12,074 nucleotides of DNA. It comes from Acidobacteriota bacterium (lineage in GTDB: Bacteria; Acidobacteriota; Polarisedimenticolia; J045). Positions 11,975-12,074 of the stretch are shown piece after piece. The notes beneath the pieces were generated by a model that saw only the letters and a program-made list of their open reading frames with translations, did no database searches and was not told the DNA's origin. Both the position numbers and the translations under genes were made by a program. Where the stretch lies: assembly GCA_024276295.1 (NCBI GenBank), contig JAJRXN010000178.1:1-12074 (forward strand), in the 5' to 3' direction. Within the stretch, counting starts at the first letter, position 1. Each line of letters opens with the position of its first letter.

Positions 11975-12074
11975 ATGGAAGCGATACGGACCTCGTCCTC
12001 ACCGGTCCTCGCCCGCGCGGCCACCGGGAGCCTGCTCGAGCGGGCCGTTGCCACCGGCGATGCGGTGCTCTCCC
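11975..12074 (+). CDS. Start of an unidentified gene, cut by the window edge
   Basis: Only the first 33 codons are present: MEAIRTSSSPVLARAATG followed by SLLERAVATGDAVLS. The strong Shine-Dalgarno, the open frame and the G/C-rich third positions support a real gene. No signal peptide or membrane helix is seen in this part. The LLERAVATGDAVLS stretch resembles the tail of some GAF-type sensor domains, but it is far too short and too near the N-terminus for a call. Divergent from the hydrolase across a 182-base gap, so the two may share regulation. Confidence 0.6.
   Translation, partial: MEAIRTSSSPVLARAATGSLLERAVATGDAVLS

Overview
The window looks like a chromosomal stretch of a high-GC, Gram-negative bacterium. 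G+C is very high, third codon positions are almost all G or C, and GTG starts with 4-base GTGA overlaps are common. Gram-negative is inferred from a LolA-type lipoprotein carrier and several exported proteins. The use of SMC rather than MukB, the long-chain polyprenyl synthase and the general gene mix would fit Acidobacteriota or Myxococcota-like lineages, but the phylum is a guess. I see no tRNA, rRNA, CRISPR array, insertion sequence or phage gene.

Layout. (1) Bases 1-3850, minus strand, transcribed right to left: lolA, a small secreted protein with a carboxypeptidase-regulatory-like fold, a long-chain polyprenyl diphosphate synthase (4-base overlap with the previous gene), then the N-terminal third of smc, running off the left edge. 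smc carries an in-frame TAG exactly where its family has a conserved tyrosine; the frame stays open beyond it to the window edge. (2) Bases 3945-7828, plus strand: an exported TPR-like protein and mutS, coupled by a GTGA overlap and divergent from lolA. (3) Bases 7868-8673, minus strand: an RsbW-like anti-sigma kinase and an RsbV-like STAS antagonist overlapping by one base (TGATG), convergent with mutS. (4) Bases 8743-10496, minus strand: a MauE-type membrane protein fused to a thioredoxin-like domain with no cysteines, overlapping by 4 bases a secreted thioredoxin that has an intact WCPHC motif. (5) Bases 10617-11792, minus strand: a DUF900-like alpha/beta hydrolase that ends in TAG. (6) From 11975, plus strand: the first 33 codons of an unidentified gene behind a perfect Shine-Dalgarno sequence.

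How the parts work together. Most of the window is housekeeping: lipoprotein trafficking, quinone side-chain synthesis, chromosome condensation and mismatch repair. The less ordinary parts are the two-gene periplasmic redox module, in which cysteines are absent from one thioredoxin domain and present in the adjacent one; the partner-switch pair with no phosphatase or sigma factor beside it; the TAG codon inside smc; a 12-base direct repeat flanking the probable smc promoter; and a G-tract cluster upstream of the hydrolase. No complete undescribed defence or mobile system is visible. The redox pair is the best candidate for a poorly described system.
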